From assembly GCA_002021875.1 (NCBI GenBank), contig CP018627.1:1488001-1552000 (forward strand): 64,000 bases of DNA, read 5' to 3'. The position numbers and the translations under genes are program-made. A model generated the notes under the pieces. That model searched no databases. It was not told the origin of the DNA and worked only from the letters and a program-made list of their open reading frames with translations. Shown in pieces: positions 43,094 through 52,064 of this stretch. This stretch comes from Streptomyces hygroscopicus. Lineage in GTDB: Bacteria; Actinomycetota; Actinomycetes; Streptomycetales; Streptomycetaceae. Every line of letters starts with the position of its first letter. Positions within the stretch are counted from its first letter, which is position 1.

Positions 43094-43357
43094 CCGCGCA
43101 GTCCGGAACGCGTTCGGCGGCCCTCATCAGCACTGGCGCGGACGAGCGCGGGTGCCGCCCGGGCGTGATCACCCATCGCCGGGGCGCACGACGACGGCGT
43201 TGGCCTCGACACGGGCACCGTCGTGGAGAGCGGTGGCTGTCACACCGTCCTCGCCTCCCCCGCTCCGAGGAACAAGGCGGTGACCGGTTGCCGAGGGACG
43301 CTCGCGACGGGAGGGACGCCCCGGGATACCGCCGCAGCTTGGCACACTATTCCTCCT
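43094..43357. other. Decayed non-coding patch
   Basis: Between the ABC fragment and the integrase remnant I see no frame with a recognisable protein. Base composition is slightly lower in third-position bias than the flanking genes. With the flanking pseudogenes it forms a roughly 1-kb scar (42540-43510). Confidence 0.5.
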
Positions 43358-43497
43358 CGATGCGTGTCCAAGACCCTGCGCCACTCCACGATCTCCACCA
43401 CGGCCAACATCTACGGCCACCGCACCGGCCCGCACACCGGACGTCGCCGCGGCGGCCGAGGCCCTGGCGCCGTCGATCACCGAGGAGCCAGCGCACC
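43358..43497 (+). pseudogene. Tyrosine recombinase (phage-type integrase) remnant
   Basis: VSKTLRHSTISTTANIYGH is the C-terminal catalytic segment of a tyrosine recombinase, with the His and the nucleophilic Tyr (codon 43412-43414). The following residues continue only after a frameshift (PDVAAAAEALAPSITEEPA), and nothing upstream belongs to an integrase. The remnant indicates a past integrated element; no attachment site or tRNA gene is visible nearby. Confidence 0.65.
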
Positions 43498-43543
43498 CAG
43501 GTGACCATGCGCACCACGGCCCCGCCCGGGGCGTGGGAGCCGA

Positions 43544-44932
43544 TCACCTGGGGGCGGGGAGTTCCGGCAGGCGCGGGGCGTGGAGCCAGGCGGTGAACAG
43601 CGCGTCGAGAGGCTGTGCGGCGCGGCGCCGGGCGAGAGCGGTGAACTCCTCGGTGGTGACGGTGGCGTGGCGGTACGTGGCCGTCCATTCCCGCAGCACC
43701 GCGAAGAAGGTGTCGTCGCCGAGGACCGTACGGAGCGCGTGCAGCGTCAGTGCGCCCCGCTGGTAGACCCGGTCGTCGAACATCCGCGGCATGCCCGGGT
43801 CCGCGACCAGCAGGTCCTGCGGCTGATCCGCCAGTTTGGCCCTGGTGCGGGCCGCGATGACGGCGGCGGGGACGCTGCCGGAGGCTTCCGACCACAGCCA
43901 CTCGGCATACTTGGCGAAGCCCTCGTTCAGCCAGATGTGGCGCCAGTCGGCGACGCTCAGACTGTTGCCGAACCACTGGTGGGCCAGCTCATGGGCGACC
44001 AGCCGCTCACAGCCGCGGTGCCCGTCGACATGGTTGGCGCCGAAGATGGCGAGCGTCTGTGCCTCGACCGGCACCTCCAGCTCGTCGTCCGTCACCACCA
44101 CGGCGTACTCGTCGAATGGATACCGGCCGAAGAGGTCCTCGAAGGCGGCCATCATCCGGGGCTGGCGGGCGAAGTCGTGGTCGAAGCGGTCGCGCAGCCG
44201 CGGCGGTACCGCCGCCCGCTGGGGCACCGGGCTCACGGCCGGATCGGTCAGCTCGACCAGGTCGTACAGGCCGATCTGGACGGTGGCGAGATAGGTGGAC
44301 ATCGGCGCCGGGTGCTCGTACACCCAGGTCGTGGTGGAGGCGCTGACCGTGCGCGAGTCCAGGGTCCCGGCGGCGACCACCGCGTACGGCGACGGCGCGG
44401 TCACCTCGATCCGGTACGACGCCTTGTCGGCGGGGTGGTCGTTGCACGGGAACCAGGACGGCGCGCCGATCGGCTGGCCCGCCACCAGCGCCCCGTCCTC
44501 CAACTGCTCCCAGCCCAGGTCGCCCCAATGCCGGGTCTTCACCGGCCGGGGCACCCCGACGTACCGCACCTCCACGGTGAACGGGGCCCCGGCGGCCAGC
44601 GGGCGCGCCGGGCGGATGCGCAGCTTGTCCGCCCGGTGGGTGTAGCGGGCCGCGCGGGCCCCGTCGACCAGCACCCCGTCGACCCGGAACGCGCCGAGGT
44701 CGAGGCTGAACCCGGACAGCGGCTCGCCGGCGGCGCCCGGCTCGGCGACCGCCGAGATCCGCGCGCGGCCCGAGAGCCGGCCGGTGTTCGGACGGTAGGT
44801 CAGCTCCAGGTCGTAATGGGTCACCCGGTAGCCGGCGTTGCCGTGCTCGGGCAGATAGGAGTCCCCGGACCGGGCCGCCCCGGCGCCGCCGCCGGGCGCG
44901 GCCTGCGCCCGGCCGCTCTTGCCCCTGCTCAC
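43544..44932 (-). CDS. M1-family zinc metallopeptidase
   Basis: A 462-residue aminopeptidase-N-like enzyme. The zinc motif HELAHQWFGNSLSVADWRHIWLNEGFAKYAEW gives the HExxH-18-E ligands. The exopeptidase loop is VPVEAQTLA in place of GxMEN. An N-terminal beta domain precedes (HYDLELTYRPNTGRLSGRARI). It is shorter than full M1 enzymes, lacking the long C-terminal helical domain. There is no signal peptide. GTG 44932 overlaps the stop of the Pls-like synthetase gene (GTGA). The coupling suggests it trims or degrades the polymer, or protects the producer (inference); M1-type polylysine-degrading enzymes are known. Confidence 0.87.
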   Translation of the reverse strand: MSRGKSGRAQAAPGGGAGAARSGDSYLPEHGNAGYRVTHYDLELTYRPNTGRLSGRARISAVAEPGAAGEPLSGFSLDLGAFRVDGVLVDGARAARYTHRADKLRIRPARPLAAGAPFTVEVRYVGVPRPVKTRHWGDLGWEQLEDGALVAGQPIGAPSWFPCNDHPADKASYRIEVTAPSPYAVVAAGTLDSRTVSASTTTWVYEHPAPMSTYLATVQIGLYDLVELTDPAVSPVPQRAAVPPRLRDRFDHDFARQPRMMAAFEDLFGRYPFDEYAVVVTDDELEVPVEAQTLAIFGANHVDGHRGCERLVAHELAHQWFGNSLSVADWRHIWLNEGFAKYAEWLWSEASGSVPAAVIAARTRAKLADQPQDLLVADPGMPRMFDDRVYQRGALTLHALRTVLGDDTFFAVLREWTATYRHATVTTEEFTALARRRAAQPLDALFTAWLHAPRLPELPAPR

Positions 44933-47900
44933 TTCGCCGTACCCTCCGTCTTCCGCATGTCCCGCACCTTCTCCGTCTTCCACGCCGCGATCGGGTTGCC
45001 GAGCCACCGCGTGCCCGCGGGCAGCGTCTCGCCGCGCATCACCAGCGACGCCGGACCCACCGTGGCACATGTGCCGACCGTGGCGCCCGGCAGCACGATG
45101 CCGTGCGGGCCCAGGGTGGCGCCCTCCTCCAGCACCACCTGGTCCATGCGCATGATCCGGTCGTGGAAGAGATGGGTCTGCACCACACACCCCCGGTTCA
45201 CGCTCGCGCCCGAGCCGATCCGTACCAGGTCGGCCTCCGGCAGCCAGTACGTCTCGCACCACACCCCGCGCCCGATGCGCGCGCCGAGGCCCCGCAGCCA
45301 CCAGTTCATCAGCGGCGTACCGGACACGGCCCCGATCAGCCACGGTACGGCCAGCACCTCCACGAAGGTGTCCGCCAGCTCGTTGCGCCACACGAACGAG
45401 CTCCACAGCGGGCGTTCGGCCGCCCTGAACCGGCCCACCAGCAGCCACTTGGCCAGCACCGCCACGGCGCACGCGGCCAGACCGCCCGCGAGCAGCAGCA
45501 CCCCGCCGGCCGCCATGGCCGCCGCGAATCCCCACCGTGCGGCGACCGTCCCGAAGGCGGCCAGCACCAGCACCGCGAGCGCCGCACCACCCATCACGGG
45601 GACGATCCGGCACAGCTCGACCACGCCGCGGGCCCACTTCAGCCGCCGCGCCGGACGGTACGTACGGCTCTGGTCGCCCTCCTCGGCCGCCCGCGGCAGC
45701 TTCATCGGCGGCATCCCGAGCCACGAGCTGCCCGCCTTGGCACCCCTGGGCGCGGCGGACAGCACCCCGACCAGACCGTGCTTGGGCACCGAACTGCCGC
45801 CCACGGCCATCCCCGAGTTGCCGAGGAACGCCATCTTGCCGACCCGCGACTCCGCGATCCGCAGCCGGCCGCCGCCCAGTTCGTAGGAGGCGACCATGGT
45901 GTCGTCGGCGAGAAACGCGCCGTCGCCGACGGTTGTCATCGACGGCAGGGCCAGCACGGTGGACGCCTCGACCCCGCGCCCGACCTTCATCCCGAGCGCC
46001 CGCAGCCACACCGGGGTGAACAGGCTGGCGTACAGCGGGAACAGATGCACCCGCGCCATGTCCATCAACCGCTCGGTGGCCCATGCCTGCCAGGCGATCC
46101 GCCCGTGGACGGGATGGTGACCCGCGCGCAGGCCGAGGCCGAGCGTCCGCACCCCAGCCAGGACAAACAGTGCGTAGCAGACCATTCCGGCCACCGTCGC
46201 AAGCGGCACGGCGGCCAGCGCGTGGAGCAGCGCCGTGCCCGCGTCGCGGGTGCCCCGCACGAACAGCGTGATGACCGCGAGCGCGGGCAGCAGCGCCAGT
46301 GCGGGCAACAGGGTCAGCCCCAGCGAGGTGAGCCCGTACACCAACGCCCAGCGGCGGGTGCGGGCCGGCCGGCCCTCGGGCCGACGGTCCGCCGCCTTGC
46401 CGGACTTGGCCGCCGGCACGCCCGCCCAGCGGCGCCCCGCGGGCACCGCACCGGTCACCCCGGACCCCGGGGCGATCTCGGCGCGCTTGCCGATCCGGGC
46501 GCCGGGGAAGAGCGTGCTGCGGGCGCCGACCGTGGCGCCCGCGCCGATCCGGATCCGGCCGATCCGCAGCCGGTCGCCGTCCAGCCAGTGGCCGGACAGA
46601 TCGACCTCGGGCTCGACCGCGCTGCCCTTGCCGAGCTTGAGCATCCCGGTCACCGGCGGCAGCGCGTGCAGATCGACATCGTCGCCGACGCGCACGCCCA
46701 GCGCCCTGGCGTAGTGGGTGAGCCAGCTGCCGGACAGGCCGGTGGCACCGCTCAGTTCGGCCAGCCGCTCGGCCGTCCACAGCCGCAGGTGGACGCCACC
46801 GCCGCGCGGGTACGTCCCCGGTTTCAGACCCCGCAGCAGCAGCCGCGCACCACCCGCGGCGATCGCGATCCGGCCGGGCGGCGAGACGCAGAGCAGCCAG
46901 CCGAGCAGGATCCACCACCAAGAGACGGTGGGCGCGTAAGGGGCGGCACCGCAGAGGTTCAGCACGTTGATGACCGCGGCCGCCGCCACGCCCCAGCGCA
47001 GCCCGGCGACCGTCAGCAGCGGCAGCATCAGCAGCGTCTGCGCGACACCGGTACGCCCGGGTACGGGCCGTACGGTGCGCGGTGCCGTCATCTCGCCGCC
47101 CGACGCCTCCAGCGTCCGGGCGAGCGCGTCCAGCCGCGGGTTCTGGTAGATGTCGCTGACCGATCCGCTGGGGTAGCGGTCCCGGATCCGCGAGACGAGC
47201 TGGGCGGCGGCGAGGCTGCCGCCGCCCGCCGCGAAGAAGTCGGCGTCCGGCCCGCTCGCCGGGGTGCCCAGCACCTCGCCCCACAGCTCGGCGAGCCAGC
47301 TCTCGGTCTCGGTCAGCTCGTCCGCCGGTCCGTCCGTGCCGACACCGGGCAGCGGCCAGGGCAGCGCCGCCCGGTCCACCTTGCCGGAGGTACGGGTGGG
47401 CAGCGTGCCGACCACCGCGAGCAGCGGCACCAGCGCGGCGGGCAGCGCCTGCCGCAGCCGGTGCAGCGCGTCCGCCTGGTCGAAGCCGCCGTCCTCCGCC
47501 GCGCTCTCCTCGGGTACGACGTAGCCCACCAGCAACTGGTGGCCCGCCTTGGTCGTCCGCACCGCCGCCGCGGCGCCCGCCACGCCCGGCAGCGCCTGCA
47601 GCGCGGCGTCCACCTCCCCCAGCTCGATCCGGCGGCCGCCCAGCTTGATCTGTTCGTCGGCTCGGCCGACGAACAGCAGCCCCTCCTCCTCGGCGCGTAC
47701 CAGGTCACCGCTGCGGTACGCCCGCGACCAGCCCAGCGACGGCAGCGGGGCGTACTTCTCGGCGTCCTTCGCCGGGTCGAGATACCGGGCCAGCCCGACC
47801 CCGCCGATCACCAGCTCGCCGACCTCGCCCATGGGCACGGCCTCACCCCGGGAGTTCACGACCGCCAGCTCCCAGCCGTCGAGCGGCAGCCCGATCCGCA

Positions 47901-48885
47901 CCGGGCCCTCGCCGGTCAGCTGCGCGGCGCACGCGACGACAGTGGCCTCGGTCGGACCGTAGGTGTTCCACACCTCGCGGCCCTCGACCGCCATCCGGTC
48001 GGCCAGTTCCGGCGGGCACGCCTCGCCGCCGAAGATCAGCAGCCGTACGTCGTCCAGCGCCTCCACCGGCCACAGCGCCGCCAGCGTGGGAACCGTGGAG
48101 ACCACGGTGATCTCCTGCTCGACCAGCCAGGGGCCGAGGTCGACGCCCGTGCGCACCAGCGACCGGGGCGCGGGCACCAGGCAGGCGCCCCCGCGCCAGG
48201 CGAGCCACATCTCTTCGCATGACGCGTCGAAGGCCACCGACAGGCCGGCCAGCACCCGGTCGCCCGGCCCCATGGGCTCATCGGCCAGGAACAGCCCGGC
48301 CTCGGCGTCCACGAACGCGGCCGCGCTGCGGTGGGTGACGGCGACGCCCTTGGGCTTGCCGGTCGACCCTGAGGTGAAGATGATCCACGCGTCGTCGCCG
48401 GGCCCCGGGCGGCCGGGGACGCCGTGCGGCTCGGCGCGCACCGTCATCTCGAGCCCGTCGCCGAGGACCACGCTCACCCCGGCCTCGGAGAAGACCAGCT
48501 CGGCCCGCTCGTCCGGGTCCTCCGCGTCCACCGGCACATAGGCCGCGCCGGCGGCCAGCACGGCAAGGATCCCGACGTACAGGTCGGTTGTCCCGGACGG
48601 GACGCGGATGCCCACCCGGTCACCGACACCGAGGCCCGCCTCGACCAGCCGCAGCCGCGCCCTCTCCACCTCGGCAAGGAGCGCACGGTAGCTGAGTGCC
48701 GCCGTACCGTCGTCGACGGCAGGGGCGTTCGGGTGGCGCCGGGCCGTCTCCGCGAGGACGTCCATGAGGGTGCGCTCGGCGTGGGCGCCGCGTCCGGGGA
48801 ACAGGGCGGGCGGTACCGCGGGCTCCTCCTCGGCGGGTGCCGGCAGCGGGTCGATCAGTGCTTGGGACTCGTCTATTACGGCCAT
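44929..48885 (-). CDS. Pls/PosA-type single-module peptide synthetase (epsilon-poly-L-lysine synthetase-like)
   Basis: A 1318-residue membrane synthetase, nearly the length of the Streptomyces albulus polylysine synthetase Pls. An adenylation domain (about 40-520; WIIFTSGSTGKPKGV, NTYGPTEATVV, YRSGDLV, SGKVDR) is followed by a carrier domain with phosphopantetheine Ser557 (GGGSLAAAQ). Then come six or more membrane helices interleaved with three tandem acyltransferase-like domains rich in left-handed beta-helix repeats (TVGARSTLFPGARIGKRAEI, RIGSGASVNRGCVVQTH), the Pls layout. By eye the specificity residues are D-A-E-S-I-G-T-V-V-K, close to the lysine code DAESIGSVCK. The product is predicted to be a basic homopolymer. 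Confidence 0.88.
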   Translation of the reverse strand: MAVIDESQALIDPLPAPAEEEPAVPPALFPGRGAHAERTLMDVLAETARRHPNAPAVDDGTAALSYRALLAEVERARLRLVEAGLGVGDRVGIRVPSGTTDLYVGILAVLAAGAAYVPVDAEDPDERAELVFSEAGVSVVLGDGLEMTVRAEPHGVPGRPGPGDDAWIIFTSGSTGKPKGVAVTHRSAAAFVDAEAGLFLADEPMGPGDRVLAGLSVAFDASCEEMWLAWRGGACLVPAPRSLVRTGVDLGPWLVEQEITVVSTVPTLAALWPVEALDDVRLLIFGGEACPPELADRMAVEGREVWNTYGPTEATVVACAAQLTGEGPVRIGLPLDGWELAVVNSRGEAVPMGEVGELVIGGVGLARYLDPAKDAEKYAPLPSLGWSRAYRSGDLVRAEEEGLLFVGRADEQIKLGGRRIELGEVDAALQALPGVAGAAAAVRTTKAGHQLLVGYVVPEESAAEDGGFDQADALHRLRQALPAALVPLLAVVGTLPTRTSGKVDRAALPWPLPGVGTDGPADELTETESWLAELWGEVLGTPASGPDADFFAAGGGSLAAAQLVSRIRDRYPSGSVSDIYQNPRLDALARTLEASGGEMTAPRTVRPVPGRTGVAQTLLMLPLLTVAGLRWGVAAAAVINVLNLCGAAPYAPTVSWWWILLGWLLCVSPPGRIAIAAGGARLLLRGLKPGTYPRGGGVHLRLWTAERLAELSGATGLSGSWLTHYARALGVRVGDDVDLHALPPVTGMLKLGKGSAVEPEVDLSGHWLDGDRLRIGRIRIGAGATVGARSTLFPGARIGKRAEIAPGSGVTGAVPAGRRWAGVPAAKSGKAADRRPEGRPARTRRWALVYGLTSLGLTLLPALALLPALAVITLFVRGTRDAGTALLHALAAVPLATVAGMVCYALFVLAGVRTLGLGLRAGHHPVHGRIAWQAWATERLMDMARVHLFPLYASLFTPVWLRALGMKVGRGVEASTVLALPSMTTVGDGAFLADDTMVASYELGGGRLRIAESRVGKMAFLGNSGMAVGGSSVPKHGLVGVLSAAPRGAKAGSSWLGMPPMKLPRAAEEGDQSRTYRPARRLKWARGVVELCRIVPVMGGAALAVLVLAAFGTVAARWGFAAAMAAGGVLLLAGGLAACAVAVLAKWLLVGRFRAAERPLWSSFVWRNELADTFVEVLAVPWLIGAVSGTPLMNWWLRGLGARIGRGVWCETYWLPEADLVRIGSGASVNRGCVVQTHLFHDRIMRMDQVVLEEGATLGPHGIVLPGATVGTCATVGPASLVMRGETLPAGTRWLGNPIAAWKTEKVRDMRKTEGTAK

Positions 48886-49451
48886 TCGGCCTCTCCGCAG
48901 TCGGTGGACCGAATGTTCGGCGACACCGCCCGGTCAACCCGGACCATCGGCCTCTGCCATCCGGCTCCACACTGAGCCGGGTCCCGAACACCCGCTCGCG
49001 GCTGATGGTTTCCGCGAGGGCGACCACTCGGCGCGGCCGTCCAGCGGCCGGCTCGAATCGCGGGCACCGGTGGCCGGGCGGGCATGTTCCGCCCCTCCGG
49101 TCGAACCGACGCCCGCATACGCCGAACAGGCAGTTTACCCAGTGTTAACAGGAGCCCGTCGGCTTCCGAGGCGTCGGTGGCCCGAGCCCGTGGCCGCGCG
49201 GCACAGTGGCACGCCGTTCCCAACCGCCGCCGTCCCTCTCGTATCGTGCCTGGTAGGAGGCGGATTCTCTGGTCTCGCTCGCGGCCCGGCGGCGGCCACC
49301 CGGCGGGCCCCGACCCTGTGGTCGGTCTCACAGCGGCCGCAGTCCGGGCGGACACGGAATGTTGCGCACGCTCGTGGCCCTTGGCGGTTTGGAAAACCGG
49401 CAGCCGCCCCTCGGGCCGTGGCCTCGTAGATCCGCGCTGTCGAGCACGGGC
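48886..49451. promoter_or_regulatory. 566-bp non-coding region upstream of the synthetase gene
   Basis: No convincing gene is seen. GTTTAC (49133-49138) and GTTAAC (49144-49149) form an imperfect inverted repeat around a 5-bp centre in the most AT-rich part of the region; it is the best candidate for a promoter or operator of the synthetase gene. A plus-strand AAGTTGTGG-type start signal is absent. Confidence 0.35.
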
Positions 49452-49997
49452 TCAAGCGAGCGGCGCGGCCGAAGGCCACACGCCGAACCACTGCTCGGCG
49501 CCGTACGCCTCGAATCGCTCCAGCTCGGTGAACCCGAGCTTCGCCGCGAGGCGCATCGAGCGGACGTTGGCGGTCTGGGTGTAGAGCACCACCGGCTCAC
49601 CGGGAAGCGCGCCCGCAAACCAGTCGAGTGCCGCCGTGCACGCCTCGGTGGCGTACCCGCGTCCCCACGCCTCCGGCAGGAACAGGTAGCCGAGCTCGGT
49701 CTCCCCTGCCTCCAGGCGGTTATCCGGACGCTCGGGGTCTTGCGGGTCGAGCTGGATGGTGCCGATCGTCGCTCCATCGAGCTCGGCCACGAAGAAGCCA
49801 GGGCGCCGCCCGGGCACCTCGGGCACCGTGCGTTCGAGTTCGGCACGCGATCGAGGACCACCGAGGTAGGTGCCCACCTCTGGCGAGGCGTTCAGCTCGA
49901 TGACCGCTGCGCGGTCCCGGGCCTCGGACTCGCGGAGTACGAGCCGCTCGGTCTTTATCGGGGCAGGTGGCCAGGCGAGGGGTCTGAGGTCGGTCAC
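49452..49997 (-). CDS. GNAT-family N-acetyltransferase (RimJ-like)
   Basis: A 181-residue acetyltransferase_3-type protein: IKTERLVLRESEARDRAAVIELNASPEVGTYLGGP at the N-terminus, then FFVAELDGATIGTIQL, the acetyl-CoA loop GYLFLPEAWGRGYATEACTAALDWF, and TANVRSMRLAAKLGFTELERFE. GTG 49997 is preferred over a TTG at 50033; neither has a clear ribosome-binding site. Substrate unknown. It stands alone between two long non-coding stretches. Confidence 0.83.
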   Translation of the reverse strand: MTDLRPLAWPPAPIKTERLVLRESEARDRAAVIELNASPEVGTYLGGPRSRAELERTVPEVPGRRPGFFVAELDGATIGTIQLDPQDPERPDNRLEAGETELGYLFLPEAWGRGYATEACTAALDWFAGALPGEPVVLYTQTANVRSMRLAAKLGFTELERFEAYGAEQWFGVWPSAAPLA

Positions 49998-50471
49998 GCC
50001 GGTCAAGTTAGCCAGCGGCTCGGCAGCGATCAAGACGCCGACTCGATGGACCCCACCGGCTCAGCAGTCCGCTTCAACCCAGGGCATCGCTCAGCGAGCT
50101 GAGGATTCACCCGCGCTCAGAGACCAGGCATACGACACCTGCGGAACAACTGCTCCGCGCCAGTACCGCGCAGCATCGCCGTGGACGCCGAACTGCCCGG
50201 CGAGGACGGCAGAGCGCTGCTCACGCACCCATCGCACGCTCACCACCTGTCCACCAACCACCTTGTGGATACCCCACAAACCGACGCACCGTCCGGGTGG
50301 GAGAAAAATGACACACCTCGGCCGCTTTCTTCGGACACGCGTCCGCCGTCGGGAACATCGTGCAACTATGGCCGGGCGATGCCCGGCTGACCGTGAGGGA
50401 AGATCCCCGCTCCCCTCGTCGTTGCCACCTCGCATAAGCTTTCGATGCGCGTGACAGGAGTGGAACACCGT
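49998..50471. other. Non-coding region upstream of the 6-phosphogluconate dehydrogenase gene
   Basis: No recognisable gene lies in this 474-bp stretch. It holds a small hairpin (TTGTGG / CCACAA at 50263-50279) and an A-rich patch (GGGAGAAAAATGACACAC at 50301-50318) that is unusual for this genome and may be promoter sequence. Confidence 0.45.
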
Positions 50472-51926
50472 ATGCCCAGCTCTTCCACCGCCCAGGCGAC
50501 CGCCCAGATCGGCGTCACCGGGCTCGCCGTCATGGGTAGCAACCTCGCCCGCAACTTCGCCCGGCACGGGCACACCGTCGCTCTCCACAACCGCACGTTC
50601 GCCAAGACCAAGGCGCTGATGGAGGAGCACGGCCACGAGGGAAGCTTCGTGCCGGCCGAGAGCGCCGCGGAGTTCGTCGCAGCCCTGCAGCGGCCCCGGC
50701 GGCTTGTCATCATGGTCAAGGCGGGTGCGCCCACCGACGCCGTCATCGAGGAGTTCGCACCCCTCCTCGAAGAGGGCGATGTGATCATCGACGGGGGCAA
50801 CGCCCACTTCGATGACACCCGGCGCCGGGAGAAGTCCCTGCGCGAGCGCGGGCTGCACTTCGTGGGCACCGGCATCTCCGGCGGCGAGGAAGGCGCGCTC
50901 AACGGGCCCAGCATCATGCCCGGCGGATCGGCGGAATCCTACAAGTCGCTCGGCCCGCTGCTGGAGGACATCTCCGCCAAGGTGGACGGCGTCCCCTGCT
51001 GCACCTATATCGGCCCGGACGGGGCCGGCCACTTCGTGAAGATGGTCCACAACGGCATCGAGTACGCGGACATGCAGCTCATCGCGGAGTCCTACGACCT
51101 GCTGCGGCGGGCGCTGGGCATGACGCCGGGTGAGATCGCGGAGGTCTTCCGCACCTGGAACGGCGGCCGGCTCGAGTCGTATCTGATCGAGATCACCGCC
51201 GAGGTGCTCGGGCACACCGACGCCGCGACCGGCAAGCCGTTCGTGGACGTGGTGCAGGACCAGGCCGAGCAGAAGGGCACCGGCCGCTGGACCGTCCAGA
51301 CCGCGCTGGACCTGGGCGTGCCGGTGAGCGGGATCGCCGAGGCGGTGTTCGCCCGTTCGCTGTCCGGCCACGCGGATCTGCGGGACGCCTCGCAGGGGCT
51401 GCCGGGGCCGTCCGGCAAGAAGCTCACGGGCGAGGCGGCGGAGCGGTTCGCCGACGATGTCGAGCAGGCGCTGTACGCCTCGAAGATCGTGGCGTACGCG
51501 CAGGGCATCCACCAGATCGAGGCGGGCAGCCAGGAGTACGGCTGGGACATCGACCCGGGGGCGGTCGCGAAGATCTGGCGCGGCGGCTGCATCATCCGGG
51601 CGCGGTTCCTGAACCGGATCACCGAGGCGTACGCCAAGGACCGCAAGCCCGTGACGCTGCTGACCGACGCCCACTTCGCGGAGGCGCTGGGCGCGGCGCA
51701 GGACGCCTGGCGGCGAGTGGTGTCCACCTCGGTCGAGCTGGGCGTGCCGGCACCGGGCTTCTCGGCGGCGCTGGCGTACTACGACGCGCTGCGCTCGGAG
51801 CGGCTGCCCGCCGCGCTGGTCCAGGGGCAGCGGGACTTCTTCGGCGCGCACACCTACCGGCGGGTGGACCGCGAGGGTTCGTTCCACACGATGTGGGGCG
51901 CCGACCGCGACGAGCGTACGGCCTGA
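50472..51926 (+). CDS. gnd: 6-phosphogluconate dehydrogenase, decarboxylating
   Basis: A 484-residue dimer-type enzyme of the pentose phosphate pathway, making ribulose 5-phosphate, CO2 and NADPH. NADP site: IGVTGLAVMGSNLARNFARHGHTVALHNRT (Arg and Thr fit NADP). Catalytic signatures: IIDGGNAHFDDTRRR, GTGISGGEEGALNGPSIMPGG, GAGHFVKMVHNGIEYADMQL with the catalytic Lys and Asn, and IWRGGCIIRA. ATG 50472 is preferred because CAGGAGTGG lies about 10 bases upstream; a start at 50445 would lack a site. It ends at a strong bidirectional terminator. Confidence 0.95.
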   Translation: MPSSSTAQATAQIGVTGLAVMGSNLARNFARHGHTVALHNRTFAKTKALMEEHGHEGSFVPAESAAEFVAALQRPRRLVIMVKAGAPTDAVIEEFAPLLEEGDVIIDGGNAHFDDTRRREKSLRERGLHFVGTGISGGEEGALNGPSIMPGGSAESYKSLGPLLEDISAKVDGVPCCTYIGPDGAGHFVKMVHNGIEYADMQLIAESYDLLRRALGMTPGEIAEVFRTWNGGRLESYLIEITAEVLGHTDAATGKPFVDVVQDQAEQKGTGRWTVQTALDLGVPVSGIAEAVFARSLSGHADLRDASQGLPGPSGKKLTGEAAERFADDVEQALYASKIVAYAQGIHQIEAGSQEYGWDIDPGAVAKIWRGGCIIRARFLNRITEAYAKDRKPVTLLTDAHFAEALGAAQDAWRRVVSTSVELGVPAPGFSAALAYYDALRSERLPAALVQGQRDFFGAHTYRRVDREGSFHTMWGADRDERTA

Positions 51927-51937
51927 CGTCGCGACGT

Positions 51938-51990
51938 CACGAGGGCCGTGTCCCCGCGCCGGATTCCGGCGGGGGGACACGGCCCTCGTG
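51938..51990. terminator. Bidirectional terminator between gnd and the MFS gene
   Basis: CACGAGGGCCGTGTCCCC (51938-51955) pairs perfectly with 51973-51990, giving an 18-bp stem. The 17-nt loop contains a further small GCCGG/CCGGC stem. It lies 11 bp after the gnd stop and 74 bp past the convergent MFS stop, so it can end transcription from both sides. Confidence 0.85.
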
Positions 51991-52064
51991 CCGTTGTATG
52001 CCGCGGGCGCGCCCGTCGTGCGACTGTGCCACGGCCCCCGTGCCGTCGCGCCGCCGCCGCGTCG

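Noticed and set aside
44933..47284. Extension of the M1 peptidase frame through the Pls-like gene (1246 codons in total)
   Set aside because: Only the last 462 residues are protein-like. The rest is an alternative frame of the synthetase, and the GTG with the GTGA overlap marks the real start.
45103..48222. 1039-codon plus-strand frame across the synthetase gene
   Set aside because: Low-complexity Arg/Gln/Pro sequence antisense to a well-supported synthetase; no ribosome-binding site or family match.
50091..51980. 629-codon minus-strand frame opposite gnd
   Set aside because: An antisense shadow of the 6-phosphogluconate dehydrogenase gene with no recognisable domain.
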